Source: Nemania diffusa
Taxonomy: Eukaryota > Ascomycota > Sordariomycetes > Xylariales > Xylariaceae
Direction of reading: 5' to 3'
DNA length: 64,000 bases
Assembly (NCBI GenBank): GCA_038501195.1
Contig: JBBPUQ010000009.1
Span: 2,480,001 to 2,544,000, forward strand
Part shown: piece after piece, positions 47,001 through 58,302 of the stretch
Layout of the letters: each line of letters starts with the position of its first letter
Numbering within the stretch: the first letter of the stretch is position 1
Made by a program: the position numbers and the translations under genes
Notes under the pieces: model-generated
Told to the model about the DNA's origin: nothing
Databases searched by the model: none
Seen by the model: the letters and a program-made list of their open reading frames with translations, nothing else

Positions 47001-49358
47001 CCAATTTTACTAGCTACCAATTTGTTAGGTATTCTTCAATTATTATATTACATATTCTACTCTATTCGAGCTTATATGGAGAAACTAGAGCACAAACCTT
47101 AAGGACGTGAAAATATAAAAGTTAACCTGATTAGTTAATTTACTTTACTCGGACCTTACTATTGACATGGGGATCTATGCATATGTACCTATTATATGCC
47201 TTCACGTTTCACATTACGCCAGTTCGGATTATGGATCAACCGTGTTTGAAGCAGCAACGCAAACGCCACCAACACCCCTTTGTCCCTGAGAATAAAGCCG
47301 AGATTTGCGAAATTTATTATGCAAGTCCCAAGTCTCGCGCGATAAATAAGCGCATAAGAGCGATAACTAGATATTTAGGTAGATGTCAAATGCATTAATG
47401 GGTTGTATTATGAGATATTTCTAGTCGCGATCACCACGCAGCCCAGGTAATATACCCTTCAAATACAGGTGTTTTCATACTTGTATAGAATGAACAATGA
47501 TTCCTAGCAATCATTTCTTATACCCCTCGCATTTGGTACAGGGCCGTGCCCCTTAAGAGGATGCTGTGCCTCGGAAAGGGGACCGGAAATAATCTCACTG
47601 TGCCTCTCTCCTTAGTTTGGAAATCTATATGTAGGATATGGTATGCCAACCTCCTAATGCTCTAGTGCGTATTTAGTCAGATATAGATTCCTAGATAGTC
47701 ATCCGTATCTGTCTGTGTGCTGTTTGCCGGCTTATTGATTAGGATGTCTCTTTATCAGGAGCGTCTTCTCGACCTCAAATTACAGTTTCACACAATGAAG
47801 AAGAGCCGGCTACGTATTAGCGTGAATATATCTTGGTAGCACGATTAAAGAAAAGAAAAGAAAGGGGGACTCAGGGTATTCAACAACCCACTAAAGGAAC
47901 GGAAAGCAACACCAACACTCTTAAGAGCGATTGTTGAAAATATATATCCCGAGGATATAACTGCATCACCCCGCTACTACAATGAGAAGTAAATCAGTGC
48001 ATTTCGTAGCTCCCTTGGACAGTCCGCAGATTCTTGAAGGTATTCCGCTGAGTCATAATAGTCCTGAGAAGTCATCATAAGCTAGAAGTTTAAGCATCGA
48101 AAACGTATGTAGATACCGAAGCAGGAGCAGAAGACAAGAGTACCGTTCTGTAAAGCTTTATTATATTCCCCAACAAACACCTCTTTGTTGAGGATCCATT
48201 GATGATAATAGACGCTCTGCTCAGTGTCAATACAAGTAGATGGAGGGTACTATGTTGGGAAAATAACACCGCCTTGTTGTAAATCACGCCTAATGTATGA
48301 GGACGATAGTGCACAACATAGGTCTATCCTGAGGACGTTTGGGTCTCACTTGACGCTACACTTGACCTTAGGTAAATAGTGACCCAGTTCTGCAAATCGT
48401 TACTGTAATACTGTTAAGCAACATAGCCTGTGGTGTGCTCGGCCTGTCAAAAACGCTTCACTTATTATACCGTGTTACTGACAACAGCAACGTTATACCA
48501 AAGCCTAAAATAATCGGCAGTATTATCGTCATATCTTGATGTTTGTGCCATTCAACCCTTTGTTAAATGTTGTAAATATCGAAGGTATTAATCTAGAAAT
48601 AAAAACTATTAGGTTCCATCAATTATTAGAGATCAGATCTATTAAAACAAGGTAAATATATTCACAAAATACTCAGAGACAAACAGAAATTTGGTAAACC
48701 TTGCCTAGGTATTGTTGTTTAGTCCAAATGATCTTTCTGAGGATCACGTCTCGCACATGAGATACGTATTAGATCATACCCAATGACGGTATGCGAGCCT
48801 TTGCATTTCCGTGAGTCTCGCTCAAAAACTTGACTCGTGGGATGAATCAAGCACTGAGGAGGTACCTAAATACTTAAGTAGTACCTAAGGCACCTGCCTA
48901 AGGTAAGATAGGCGCTGCTTCCAGCCTGTGAGGGCAGCTGCAGAACAGCTGGGCAGCGACTCCAGCGCACTGGAACCCAACAACTGGGCTCAGCCACGCC
49001 AGATAGCGCGCCACGTAAACCACCCAGCCCCATTGCATTACGTCGCTGGGCGCATTAGTGCTTGATGGGGTTGGCGCCTGTCCCCTGATCAAGGCAACCC
49101 GACTCAGCAGATCTGGGATGCATCAGCGACAATTTTCGCGAAATCAACCGTCATTTACAACACTTTGACTTTTTTTCCGCGGCCGACGCCTATCTTCCCT
49201 CCTTCGATCGTTTCTCAGGCCTTGTTACTCTATCGTTGTTTTATCGTTGCCCTTAATAGTCTGTCTGTCCTTGCGGTTAATTCGCACCGCCTTGCTCACT
49301 CCGAAACCCCCCTCCCTTGTAGCCATTAGGCTGACGACGCGATTTATGCGAGCCCAAC
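44042..49358. other. 5.3 kb gene-free region between NOX1 and myosin genes
   Basis: Both neighbours are transcribed away from it, so the ends are their promoters: a CT-rich leader precedes the myosin ATG (49190-49330) and A/G-rich runs precede the NOX1 ATG. Between them many short ORFs (44734-45021, 45247-45495, 46074-46319, 47162-47398, 48898-49092) have no domain or splice support. TAGGTACC-type palindromes and TACC tracts occur near 46.28 and 48.86 kb; 48.5-48.7 kb is AT-rich. A non-coding RNA or long regulatory region is possible but cannot be shown from sequence. Confidence 0.45.
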
Positions 49359-52300
49359 ATGGTGCGTCCGCCGGGCTCTCCCCGAGCTCTAAGCCCTTAC
49401 TGACTGTGACATCCGTATGTAGGCTATCAGTAGACGTCCAAAAGACAAAGCCGGAGGTGGGGGAGCGCAGGCCGGCGCCGCGAAGCCGAAGAAGGCTACC
49501 TTTGAGGCGACTAAGAAGAAGGAAATAGGCGTTTCGGATCTGACATTGCTGAGCAAAGTCTCCAACGAGTCCATCAACGAGAATTTGAAGAAGCGATTCG
49601 AAGGCCGCGAGATCTATACCTACATTGGCCATGTCTTGGTCTCAGTTAACCCCTTTCGCGACCTTGGTATCTATACCGACGAAGTCCTCGAGTCGTATAA
49701 GGGCAAGAACCGTCTCGAAATGCCTCCACACGTCTTCGCGATTGCCGAGGCTTCGTACTATAATATGAAGGCGTACAAGGAGAACCAATGCGTCATCATT
49801 TCCGGAGAGTCTGGTGCGGGCAAAACCGAGGCGGCGAAGCGCATCATGCAATACATCGCCAACGTATCGGGAGGCGAGAGTGGAGAGATTAAGCAGATCA
49901 AGGATATGGTGCTGGCAACTAATCCTTTGCTTGAGTCGTTTGGAAATGCCAAGACCTTACGAAACAACAACTCGTCGCGTTTTGGCAAGTACCTGCAGAT
50001 ACACTTTAACGCCAACGGAGAACCAGTTGGTGCCGACATCACAAATTACCTTTTAGAGAAGACAAGGGTTGTGAGCCAGATTGCTAATGAGCGGAGCTTT
50101 CACATTTTCTACCAATTTGCAAAGGGAGCCTCGGAGAACTACAGATCCATGTTCGGTATACAGAAGCCTGAAACCTACGCATACCTTAGTCGCTCGAAAT
50201 GCTTCAACGTCGACGGTATTGACGATCTAGCCGAGTACCGCGATACATTGGAGGCCATGAAAATTATTGGCCTGTCACAAGCTGAGCAGGACGAGGTATT
50301 TCGCATGTTAGCCTCTATCTTGTGGGCCGGGAACATACAGTTTATTGAAGGCGACGACGGATACGCAGCCGTGAAGGACCAATCCGTTGTAGACTTTCTA
50401 GCATACCTACTTGAAGTCTCGCCAGCTGCTCTAATCAAGGGTATAACCATCAGGGTTTTAACACCCCGGAATGGAGAAGTTATCGAGTCGCCGGCCAACA
50501 TTGCTCAAGCTAATGCTACGCGGGATGCGCTCAGCATGGCTATCTACAACAATCTGTTTGACTGGATAGTGGGCAGGATTAACCAATCTCTACAGGCTAG
50601 ACAGGCTACGTCGAACAACATCGGTATTCTCGACATCTACGGCTTCGAAATCTTTGAAAAGAACAGCTTCGAACAGCTCTGTATCAACTATGTCAACGAG
50701 AAGCTACAACAGATCTTTATTCAGCTCACTTTGAAGGCTGAGCAAGAGGAGTATGCTCGTGAGCAGATTCAATGGACACCCATCAAGTATTTCGACAACA
50801 AAGTGGTGTGCGACTTAATTGAGCAGATACGGCCCGTTGGAATCTTTTCGGCCTTGAAGGACGCCACTAAGACGGCCCATGCTGACCCTGCTGCCTGTGA
50901 TCGTACCTTCATGCAGAGTATTAACGGCATGTCTAACGCACATCTTACGCCTCGACAGGGCAATTTCATCATTAAACATTACGCCGGCGATGTTAGTTAT
51001 ACCGTCGACGGAATCACTGATAAGAATAAGGACCAGCTGCTCAAGGGCGTTCAGAATCTTTTCCAGCAGAGCTCGAACCAATTCGTGCACTCTCTCTTTC
51101 CTCAGCAAGTAGACCAAAATAATCGCAAGCAGCCCCCAACAGCCGGTGACCGAATCCGTTCTTCGGCAAACGCGCTTGTGGAGACTTTGATGAAATGTCA
51201 ACCTTCATATATCCGAACCATCAAACCAAACGAGAACAAGTCGCCTACGGAGTATAACGTTCCTAACGTACTGCACCAGATCAAATATCTTGGTCTGCAG
51301 GAAAACGTGAGGATTCGACGAGCTGGCTTTGCTTATCGTCAATCTTACGAGAAGTTCGTAGAGCGCTTCTTCCTCTTGTCTCCCGCTACATCATATGCAG
51401 GCGAGTATACGTGGCAAGGCTCAGAAGAAGCAGCTGTCAAACAAATCCTCAAAGACACGAGCATCCCTAAAGAGGAATGGCAATTAGGTGTAACAAAAGC
51501 TTTCATTAAGTCTCCCGAAACCCTATTTGCTCTTGAAACAATGCGTGATCGGTACTGGCACAACATGGCCATTCGTATCCAGCGGATGTGGAGGGCGTAT
51601 CTAGCTTATCGTGCTGAATCAGCAACCCGGATACAGCGGTTCTGGCGAAAGAAACGAGTAGGCGCCGAATACCTCCAGCTGAGAGACCAAGGACACACAG
51701 TGTTGCAGGGCCGGAAAGAGCGAAGAAGATTCAGTATATTAGGGTCCCGTCGTTTCTTGGGAGATTATTTAGGCATCAATGCCTCCACAGGACCTGGGTC
51801 CCAGGTTCGCAATGCTGTCGGTATTCCGCAGAATGAGAAGGCGATGTTCTCATGCCGTGGAGAAATCCTAGAAGCCAAGTTTGGTAGATCCAGCAAGCTG
51901 AGTCCCCGAATTTTCATTGTGTCCAACAGCAAATTCTACATCGTGGCACAAGCACTGGTCAGTGGGCAGCCGCACATATCAATCGAGCGTTCAGTGCCCC
52001 TCGGAGCTATCAAATTTATTGGCACTTCGACTAGTAGGGATGACTGGTTTTCGTTGGGTATCGGATCCCCTCAGGAACCCGATCCCTTACTCACTTGCCT
52101 TCTGAAGACGGAGCTATTTACCCACATGCAACGTTCAATGCCTGGCGGGTTCAACTTGAAGATGGGTGAGATGATAGAGTACGCGAAGAAGCCCGGGAAG
52201 ATTCAAACAGTCAAAGTTTTGAAGGATTCGCAACTGCCTGTAGATTTCTACAAAAGTGGCGCTATTCATACTCAGCCCGGAGAGTCGCCATCTTCAGTCT

Positions 52301-53158
52301 CTCGCCCTATGCCCAGAGCTAATCCTGTTCCGCCTCGTCCAATCACCCGAGGTAAACTAATCAAGCCTGGTGGTCCTAATGGCAGGCCATCACGGCTCAC
52401 AGGGGCCCGGCAACAAGGGGCCCGGCCAAGTGCTACCAAGTCTATTCCAGCCGCCGTGCAGGCTCCTCGGCCAGTCCCTACCGCTCCCGCGATGCAGACT
52501 TCCCGACCAGTTCCCACTCCGAATATAGTGCCGACCCCTCGGCCCTTCCCAACTCCTGGTACTATCGCAAGTAGTATTCCTAGTCATACACGTAACAAAA
52601 GCTCAACATCATCTACTCGAGCGCCACCGCCCCCACCGCCTCCACCTGCTCCACCTGCGAAGCCTAAGATCATGGCGAAGGTCTTGTATGATTTTGCCAG
52701 CCAAAGAGAGAACGAGCTTTCTATTAGAGCAGGCGACATGATCGAGGTTGTACAAAAAGAAAACAATGGTAAGAACAGAACATGACCCTTCCAGTTTAAT
52801 GAATGCGTGCTAACTATTTCTAGGTTGGTGGCTTGCGAAGAGTGGCTCGGGACAAGCCTGGATCCCCGCTGCATATGTTGAAGAGCAAGCGCCCGTACCC
52901 GCACTAATTCCCCGGGCTCCACCACCGCCTCCGGGGTCGAACGGTAACGGCCGAGTCAAGCCAATCCCACCAGCTAAACGACCCACCGCAGCCAAGAAAC
53001 CAGGGAATCTGCAGGCCCGAGACTCGGGGATGAGCATGAACGGCAACGGATCAGATGGCAGCAGGAGCAACACGCCGACTATCGCGGGCTCATTAGCCGA
53101 CGCCCTCCTTGCACGAAAGCAGGCGATGCAAAGAAGAGATGATGATGACGACTGGTAG
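49359..53158 (+). CDS. MYO1: class I myosin (Myo1/MyoA)
   Basis: Three exons: 49359-49361 (the start codon alone), 49423-52768 and 52824-53158, 1227 residues. The 61-nt first intron (GTGCGT, TACTGAC branch point, TGTAG) gives [10 protein letters not shown], the expected fungal N-terminus. Motor domain about residues 35-730: P-loop GESGAGKT (129-136), [10 protein letters not shown], switch [18 protein letters not shown], actin-binding and converter regions intact. Two IQ motifs follow ([25 protein letters not shown]), then the TH1 lipid-binding tail, a long Pro-rich TH2 ([11 protein letters not shown]), an SH3 domain split by intron 2 ([16 protein letters not shown] / GWWLAKSG) and an acidic DDDDDW end that activates Arp2/3. 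It drives endocytic actin patch function and polar growth. The TEDS-site position holds Glu353. Confidence 0.96.
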
Positions 53159-53615
53159 ACCATGATTGCACACGCTTAGAAAATTCTCGGGTGGTTCAAT
53201 CTTCAATCGGCGTTTTCGCTTACGGGACATGGACTTACGATTTGGGAACGTGTAGGCAAACCGTGAATTCTAAGACTTATTGTGTAATCTTTGCATTGGG
53301 TCTTTTTCTCTTTCAGAATGTCAAGTTTATGACGGAAGGCAAGAGCAGCAGTAGAGATGCTCATCAGAAATTTGGATGCTTGGGGTGAGATGGCTTGTAG
53401 GCCATACTCTACCTGGGCCACTACAGTCGCTCAAAAACAGAACGACTGATGTTTAAATGATGGATTAGAGAATGCGAATGGACGAGACTTCGATGATACC
53501 GATAGGGTAGCACTGTAGAATATCACACGTACTGTTTTAAAATGCCTCCTGTTGCGAATGCATGAATTCGAAGTCTAATTAATCGTGAAGTTCCTATTAT
53601 GGCTCTATCTATGCG
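53159..53615. other. convergent 3' flanks
   Basis: About 450 bp between the myosin and PFA4 stop codons; no supported ORF. Confidence 0.5.
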
Positions 53616-55331
53616 CTACGTATCCTCCCCATCCTTCGTGCGAACTTTCCTTCGACGTATTAGCTCCGCCAGGGGCACTTCCTCGTCATCGGGATCTATT
53701 AAATGTGTCGCGTGAGCGTCTCCACCCTGTCCCGGCCCATCGTAGATATAGTCGTCGTCGAATTCAGCGTCTTCGTCGACGCCGTAGTCACCTAGGTGCT
53801 CGCCGTCCGCGTTCACCCAGCCCGACTTACCCTCGCGGAGGATAATATTCTGTCTCGGGCGGTGCAGCCCAGCGGCAGCAGGGCGCTGGGGATACGCCTC
53901 ATCCACGAAATCGTAGTCGCCCTCGCCCTCATAGCGATGGGCTGCGGGTATCTCCTCGAGCTCGTCCAGGATCCGGGCGCGCGTGCCCCGCCACCGCTGG
54001 AGGTCGCGTTCCTGTCGGCGACGGAAGGCCTCCTTCTCCTCCTCGGGGCTCAGGCCCATGGTGGGGAGCGCAGGGTTCCGCAGCCCCTGCCGCTGCTCGC
54101 GGCGGTACTGCTCCTCTTCACGGCGGCGGCGGCGCCAGAGGCGGGCGTTGCGCACCTTGTCAGGGTCGACGGGGGGCCACATACCGTCCCTATCGTTCAG
54201 GCCGTTCTCTTCGTAGGACCAGCCTGTGCCTAGACCCGGGCCGCTGCCGCCGCCGCTCTTCGCGCCGCCGAGCCGCGCGACGAGGTCCTCGAGCGTGATG
54301 CCGGGCGACAGGGGCGCGACCCAGGGCCCGCCGGCGAAGGGCAGCAGCCAGAAGAGGGGGTTCCCGCCGCCCATGGCCTGCGTGAGGTTCTCCCACATGC
54401 CGACGTCGTAGGGGAACTCGACGGGGTCGACCATGCTGCGCGGGGCGGCGTCGCCGTCGCCGTCGCCGGTGCGCCACCAGTCCTCCTCCTCGTAGCCGCC
54501 GCCGCGCTGCAGCACGGCCTCGTGGCGCTCGACCTCCCAGCCCTCGATCATGGTGGTGTTGAGGAGCCAGCCGCGGACCGTCGTGATGAGCAGGATGCCC
54601 AGCGCCAGCGACGTGAGGAACGTGGCCAGCGCGAGCGTCGCGAGGGATATCAGCTGGCCTAGTGTTGGCCCCAGGTACGCCGGCAGGTTGCGCGACTGCC
54701 AGAGCGCGAGGAAGCGCTGCCAGATGAGGTAGGAGAGCATCCAGAGCGATATGTTCGTGTACACGATGAAGCGCACGAAGTGCGGGAAGGTCTGCAGCGA
54801 CACGCAGTTCCCGGTCCAGGGGCAGTGGTGGTCCATCTTGGGGATGCAGCGGCCGCAGGTCTTGCAGTGGTGCGCGCGCGGGGGCTTAGGCGCGGCGCAC
54901 TTGCGGCACCAGCGGCGGCGGGCGGCTGCGCGGACGCGGTCATCTAGAGCGTTGCTCCCGGTTCCGGCTGCGGTTCCGTGATGTCCGGCCGGCAGGCCAC
55001 CCTCGTCCTCCGAGCTGTGTGGTGGTGTAGCGCTCCCATCTCCTTTCTCTCTTCCCGCGGCTGCTTCCCCATCCTCTTTCTTGCTGCTCGATCGGGGGAA
55101 CTGGTAGCGGCCGGGGTCGACGGTGCAGGCGCGCCAGTAGGTCCACCATAGACACGCGAGGAGAGTGTTGAAGACGCGGGTTTGCGTCAGCGTTAACGGG
55201 CCCGGTTCGAGATCTGGGGATGTTTCGAACAACCACTGCGAGCCGAAGCCGAGCGCAGCAATCAGCAGGTTGACAAAGGGAACAGCGAGACGCTGGAAAC
55301 CTGGCGCCGAAGAGCCGATGAGGAAGGCCAT
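53616..55331 (-). CDS. PFA4: palmitoyltransferase PFA4 (DHHC zinc-finger)
   Basis: Intronless gene, 571 residues from ATG55331 (MAFLIGSSAPGFQRLAVP); the frame continues to an upstream ATG at 55373, but the family starts at the chosen one. This is a protein S-acyltransferase of the ER that palmitoylates membrane proteins such as chitin synthase 3. Two N-terminal helices, then the DHHC cysteine-rich domain: CRKCAAPKPPRAHHCKTCGRC, DHHC at 167-170 with catalytic Cys170, PWTGNCV; two further helices (about 190-260). The long tail contains Gly/Pro/Arg-rich spacers and ends with the PFA4-type acidic block (YGVDEDAEFDDDYIYD) and EVPLAELIRRRKVRT. An insertion of about 60 low-complexity residues precedes the DHHC domain (SSSKKEDGEAAAGREKGDG). 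The coding region is very GC-rich, hence many shadow ORFs on the opposite strand. Confidence 0.95.
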   Translation of the reverse strand: MAFLIGSSAPGFQRLAVPFVNLLIAALGFGSQWLFETSPDLEPGPLTLTQTRVFNTLLACLWWTYWRACTVDPGRYQFPRSSSKKEDGEAAAGREKGDGSATPPHSSEDEGGLPAGHHGTAAGTGSNALDDRVRAAARRRWCRKCAAPKPPRAHHCKTCGRCIPKMDHHCPWTGNCVSLQTFPHFVRFIVYTNISLWMLSYLIWQRFLALWQSRNLPAYLGPTLGQLISLATLALATFLTSLALGILLITTVRGWLLNTTMIEGWEVERHEAVLQRGGGYEEEDWWRTGDGDGDAAPRSMVDPVEFPYDVGMWENLTQAMGGGNPLFWLLPFAGGPWVAPLSPGITLEDLVARLGGAKSGGGSGPGLGTGWSYEENGLNDRDGMWPPVDPDKVRNARLWRRRRREEEQYRREQRQGLRNPALPTMGLSPEEEKEAFRRRQERDLQRWRGTRARILDELEEIPAAHRYEGEGDYDFVDEAYPQRPAAAGLHRPRQNIILREGKSGWVNADGEHLGDYGVDEDAEFDDDYIYDGPGQGGDAHATHLIDPDDEEVPLAELIRRRKVRTKDGEDT

Positions 55332-55936
55332 TGTGTGGTGGTTGAAGTTAGGCCATGAGGAGGAACAGAACACGAGTTGGGAGTTGGGCGAAGGAGCTTG
55401 CTTAGGTATGTATTAATTAGTCAGATGATACATGTAGATATTATATGTGTATCTACCTAGATATAATAGAATATTTCTTGCCTGATCTGTAGGTGCTGAA
55501 GTTGGAAGGCTCTTACTTTCGCTATTGATATTAAGCTGTTAATCGGTGACGACAGAGTGGGACACATAAGAGGTAGACACACACGGAACCTAGCCTAGGT
55601 ACCCGATGCAGGCGTGATGCAGGAACCATCAAGACCCACCCTCATCAAGTCCAGGGTAGCTTCTACCGCCCTGGCCACTATTCTCTAGATAGTTGCAATC
55701 GCGACCAGCTGCCATGACAAGTGACGACTACCCCTCGCGTTGCTACATAGCCATTTTAAGATTTATATATTTATACAATATACCATCATACTCTCAAGCT
55801 ATGCATGACATACCACAGTTGGTGTTTTTAGACCTAGAAGCAAGAGATAATACTACCGCACACCACGGGATCTAATATTTTCAGCTAATACTACGCCATT
55901 CTTTATACGCCCAAGCTCTTTACGATTATAAACACC
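55332..55936. other. divergent promoter region
   Basis: About 600 bp between divergent PFA4 and the E2-like gene. An ORF at 55693-55875 (plus) has no features. TATATTTATA-like runs lie near 55760-55780. Confidence 0.45.
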
Positions 55937-56869
55937 ATGGATATAGTATGGAGTTATTACAACGTCTGCCCCCCCGCGGTCAAACGCATTATATGGGAGC
56001 GACGCGAGTTAGAGAGCGAGCACCCCGAGTACAAGGTCTTCTTCGACGATAGAGCTCCCATGACCTTCATCGCATTTATCATTGGACCAGACGACAGCAT
56101 CTACCAAAACAAGCTCCTCAAGTTCCGCATTGATATTCCATTTAATTACCCCAATGTAAGCCAGGCAACTCGACCTTCCCAAGCCAATCCGGCTCAGCAG
56201 CAACGTGAGACTTACCATAGTTGCGTCGAAAGGAACCGCCGAAGGTGACCTACATTCAGTACAGGTCGTTTCTCATACATCCAGACCTCAATCCCGACGG
56301 AGACGTGTGTCTACCTATCCTAGACACCACACCCACGCGTGGTCAGTCGTGGCGTGCCGAATTCAGAGTCCACACAGGTTGAGTCCCACGCCCATCCCAC
56401 ACTTTCGAGGCTCTCGACAGGCTAACACGCGGGATGTCGCGAAAAAGTCCTCATTTGGCTCTGGACCCTCTTAGACAACGAGCCTTTCCACATCAGGCCC
56501 AGAACGGCGCGGCGCGACCGCCGCAACTACAACCAGTTCGTGCGCGTCATGACCTGGCGCGTGCTGCTCTTCGACCACTTCCAGAACGAGGTCTCGGAGC
56601 CCGCCCAGCGCTTCCTCATCAGCTTCGCCGAGGAGCGCATTGAGAAGATGATACGGCAAGCACACGCTGAATGGAAGGCGCATAAGGATGGTACCTTTTT
56701 CCTGTCACCGGATCCGGATCCCCGCGATACTGCGGTGGTAGACTGGGGCAACCTATTCAGAGACTTCGGACACCTTCTTCATAGCATACCACGATGGGTA
56801 GCCAATCATAGAAGTGGCGAAGTCGATCGAGACGTGACAGCCAACCCATCGAATGGGCATGTGCTATAA
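55937..56869 (+). CDS. ubiquitin-conjugating enzyme (UBC/E2)-like protein
   Basis: Three exons: 55937-56155, 56233-56377 and 56448-56869, 261 residues, in phase. The introns end GAAAG and AAAAG; the first junction gives FNYPN-EPPKV and the second VHT-VLIWLW. The UBC fold signature is clear: PFNYPNEPPKVTYIQYR, then HPDLNPDGDVCLPIL with the catalytic-position Cys. The usual HPN tripeptide is HPD here, which in E2s normally supplies the oxyanion Asn. A helix rich in Trp/Leu (LIWLWTLLDNEPF) follows. The C-terminal 120 residues (FVRVMTWRVLLFDHFQNEV, FAEERIEKMIRQAHAEWKAH) go beyond a canonical E2. It may be an active E2 of unusual type or an inactive variant; partner unknown. Confidence in the fold is good, in activity low. 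Confidence 0.8.
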
Positions 56870-57624
56870 GATACCCTTAAAACACATTTTGAGTTAGGAG
56901 AGGCAGAGGTTGGGATGGGCAAATATAGAATGGCGGGTTTTAAAACACGGGGGCAATTCTCGAAGCGTAGGATGATATGTCAGACGATGCCTACATGAGG
57001 TAGGTTGAGCTACGCACTAGGATATACGTTAACACCTCTAGGAATAGCTAGTTTACTTCAGCAACATAGCGTAAATAGCGAAATGCAATGCTTATCACCA
57101 TCGTGATGTCTTGAAGACATATATTCATTTGCTATTCAGATGAAGAGAATAGCTGAATTAAAGCCTGGAGTTCAGAAGCGTAGAAAAACATCACTAGATA
57201 GAGCAAAGGAGACCGCCATGGGAAAGGCATATCTAGTCGAGCTTGTAGATGTACCGTTGGTAGGTTTTGTAGCTATTAAATAGAAGCTACTGGGTGACAA
57301 GCATACTATCTCTGGCTCCACAGCCGAGCTAAGACAAACTCATTGTTCACGACGCACGTCACGATACCAAGCTGCATGCTAGTTAGCGAGACTCTGGTCT
57401 TACTCCCGCGTGGGGACGCTTACCTTTCCAGCGAAAGATCACGCGCCGACACGTCTATTATAATGGCGACATATCGGCTAACGCCAATGGCAATGACTTC
57501 GCGTCATGCCCTCCGTATATAGCACAGGCCAATGCTCACGACCTAGGAGCAAGACCACGTCTATTTTGTTCCCAACCCTCACCCTCACTAGCGTCTTGTC
57601 GTTTTTGTCCTTGCGTAATCTAGA
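56870..57624. other. convergent 3' flanks
   Basis: About 750 bp between the E2-like gene and the Y14 gene; AT-rich first half, no supported ORF. Confidence 0.5.
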
Positions 57625-58302
57625 TCACTGCCCATCGTTGTCATCTTGATCCCGGTCCCGGTCCCGGTCCCGTTCTCGTTCCCGTCCACCCTCTGGGCTG
57701 CGACTGCGACTCCTACCGCGGCCACCGCGATGTGACTGGCGATTACCCCGTCCTGCTTTGCCCGGCGGTGGTCGTACGAAGGCGAAGTCGACGTAGATGG
57801 TCTGATCGAATAGCTTCGTCTCGTGCGCGCCGTCAATAGCGGCTCGTGCTTCCTCGATGGTAGTGTATTCGATGAGCGCGTATCCCTAGACGGAGAGAAA
57901 AGGCCGCCAATTAGCATTCGATCGGCATAACAGACCCAATTGCGTTTGCTCCAAGATTGATTGCAGTCTCATGTGAGACCCGCAGGCCTCGAGCACGCAA
58001 GCTTGAGCATAGCTCAATGGATGGAGGTAAGTGGTAGATCAGTCGCATAGCTCGCTTACCTTGACGTAACCGCTGCGACGGTCGAGATTCAGATGCAGAT
58101 TCTTAATCTCGCCGAAGTCGGCGAACTTGTCGTGCAGCGCCTCCTCGTCGGCCTCCTCGTGCACGTTGGTGACCATGATGATCCAGCCCTCGATGGAGCG
58201 CACGGCCGTGGCCTTCGCGTGCGTCTGCATGTCCTGGACCTTGGCCTGCGTGGTGGGCTGCGGTGAGCCTGGCTCGTCGATCTCCATCTCTACGTCTGCC
58301 AT
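57625..58302 (-). CDS. Y14: RNA-binding protein Y14/RBM8 (exon junction complex)
   Basis: Two exons: 58302-58060 and 57885-57625, 167 residues. The 174-nt intron (GTAAGC to TCTAG) splits the RRM between RSGYVK and GYALIEYT, the same place where RNP1 sits. Acidic N-terminus ([14 protein letters not shown]), then one [21 protein letters not shown] (RNP2 region), [21 protein letters not shown] (RNP1) and [13 protein letters not shown], followed by an RGG/RS/RD-rich tail encoded partly by a CCCGGT-type repeat. This is the Y14 (RBM8A) layout; with Mago it forms the exon junction complex core in the nucleus and acts in mRNA export and decay. Retention of an EJC component agrees with the intron-rich genes seen here. 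Confidence 0.93.

Noticed and set aside
53796..54943. Several long plus- and minus-frame ORFs inside PFA4
   Set aside because: Caused by very high GC of the PFA4 coding region; they are Arg/Ser/Pro/Ala-rich without domains.
57950..58030. tRNA-like string (TAGCTCAATGG) in the Y14 intron
   Set aside because: No acceptor stem, anticodon arm or GGTTCGAATCC box could be paired around it.
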